Shown: piece by piece, positions 63,998 to 64,000 of the stretch
How the letters are laid out: every line of letters starts with the position of its first letter
How positions within the stretch are numbered: position 1 is the stretch's first letter
Origin: Sphingobacteriales bacterium
GTDB lineage: Bacteria; Bacteroidota; Bacteroidia; Sphingobacteriales; Sphingobacteriaceae
Direction: 5' to 3'
DNA: 64,000 nt
NCBI GenBank assembly: GCA_004293485.1
Contig: RDYW01000034.1
Coordinates: forward strand, 1-64,000
Program-made: the position numbers and the translations under genes
The notes under the pieces: model-generated
Database searches by the model: none
What the model was told of the DNA's origin: nothing
Seen by the model: only the letters and a program-made list of their open reading frames with translations

Positions 63998-64000
63998 AAA

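Noticed and set aside
1-64000. tRNA genes and CRISPR arrays
   Set aside because: No T-loop-like GTTCGA-type segments with acceptor pairing and no regularly spaced repeats were recognised by eye; a tRNAscan or CRISPR search would settle it.

Overview
The window is a stretch of AT-rich chromosome from a member of the Bacteroidota, probably a Sphingobacteriia/Chitinophagia-type organism. The support is gene content: a PafA-type alkaline phosphatase, a GGPRD-type Ig-like lipoprotein, a helix-hairpin-helix/beta-barrel protein next to ComEC and a PorV-like barrel, a DUF2452 protein, Uma2 and Rpn families, and the glycine-zipper OmpA lipoprotein. Several promoters fit the Bacteroidota -7 element TAnnTTTG, and Shine-Dalgarno sequences are weak or absent. 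No tRNA, rRNA or CRISPR array was recognised.

Layout. Positions 1-3230 hold mnmG behind an Mrr-type restriction gene. That gene is bracketed by a long inverted repeat whose outer ends are ParB parS-like sites. Positions 3362-6550 hold a lipoprotein and then a decayed accessory patch: a Uma2 gene, a gene remnant and a ParE toxin, the Uma2 and ParE genes each cut by one in-frame stop codon. Positions 6633-35554 are mostly housekeeping: gamma carbonic anhydrase, nadB and nadA, an acyltransferase, hisS, ung, ffh, pdxA, rsmA, a D-3-phosphoglycerate dehydrogenase-like gene, greA, a HIT protein, a GH3 enzyme, an ABC exporter operon, an OmpA lipoprotein, a comEC operon and pafA. A YoeB toxin remnant and several palindromic intergenic elements lie between them.

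Positions 36040-51179 form a single 15-kb co-directional operon of tightly packed or overlapping genes. In order these are an XRE regulator, a SNF2-type helicase, a DUF1016/PD-(D/E)XK nuclease, a very large beta-class adenine methyltransferase, an OLD/AAA15-like ATPase, a DUF4276 (TOPRIM-like) partner, a PHP-ATPase of the TrlF type split by an in-frame stop, and a type III Res-like helicase-nuclease. It reads as a composite anti-phage island that combines type III restriction-modification parts, a DISARM/Hma-like SNF2-plus-methylase core and a nested ATPase-TOPRIM pair. An operator-like dyad sits on the -7 box before the XRE gene, and an attC-like imperfect hairpin lies just beyond the last gene. 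This is the region most likely to hold an undescribed system.

Positions 51676-63997 return to core genes: a metallophosphoesterase, a lipid kinase-like protein, a MerR regulator, an aspartic protease-like protein, carA behind a poly-C tract, a phosphopantetheinyl transferase, fabI, two tatA genes (one only 56 residues), gatA, a heavily degraded lytic transglycosylase pseudogene, an MFS transporter and a subtilisin-like protease.

A recurring theme is erosion of non-core genes by single nonsense codons (Uma2, ParE, TrlF, lytic transglycosylase) beside intact housekeeping genes. Another is REP-like GC-rich hairpins, two of which have become part of the methyltransferase reading frame.
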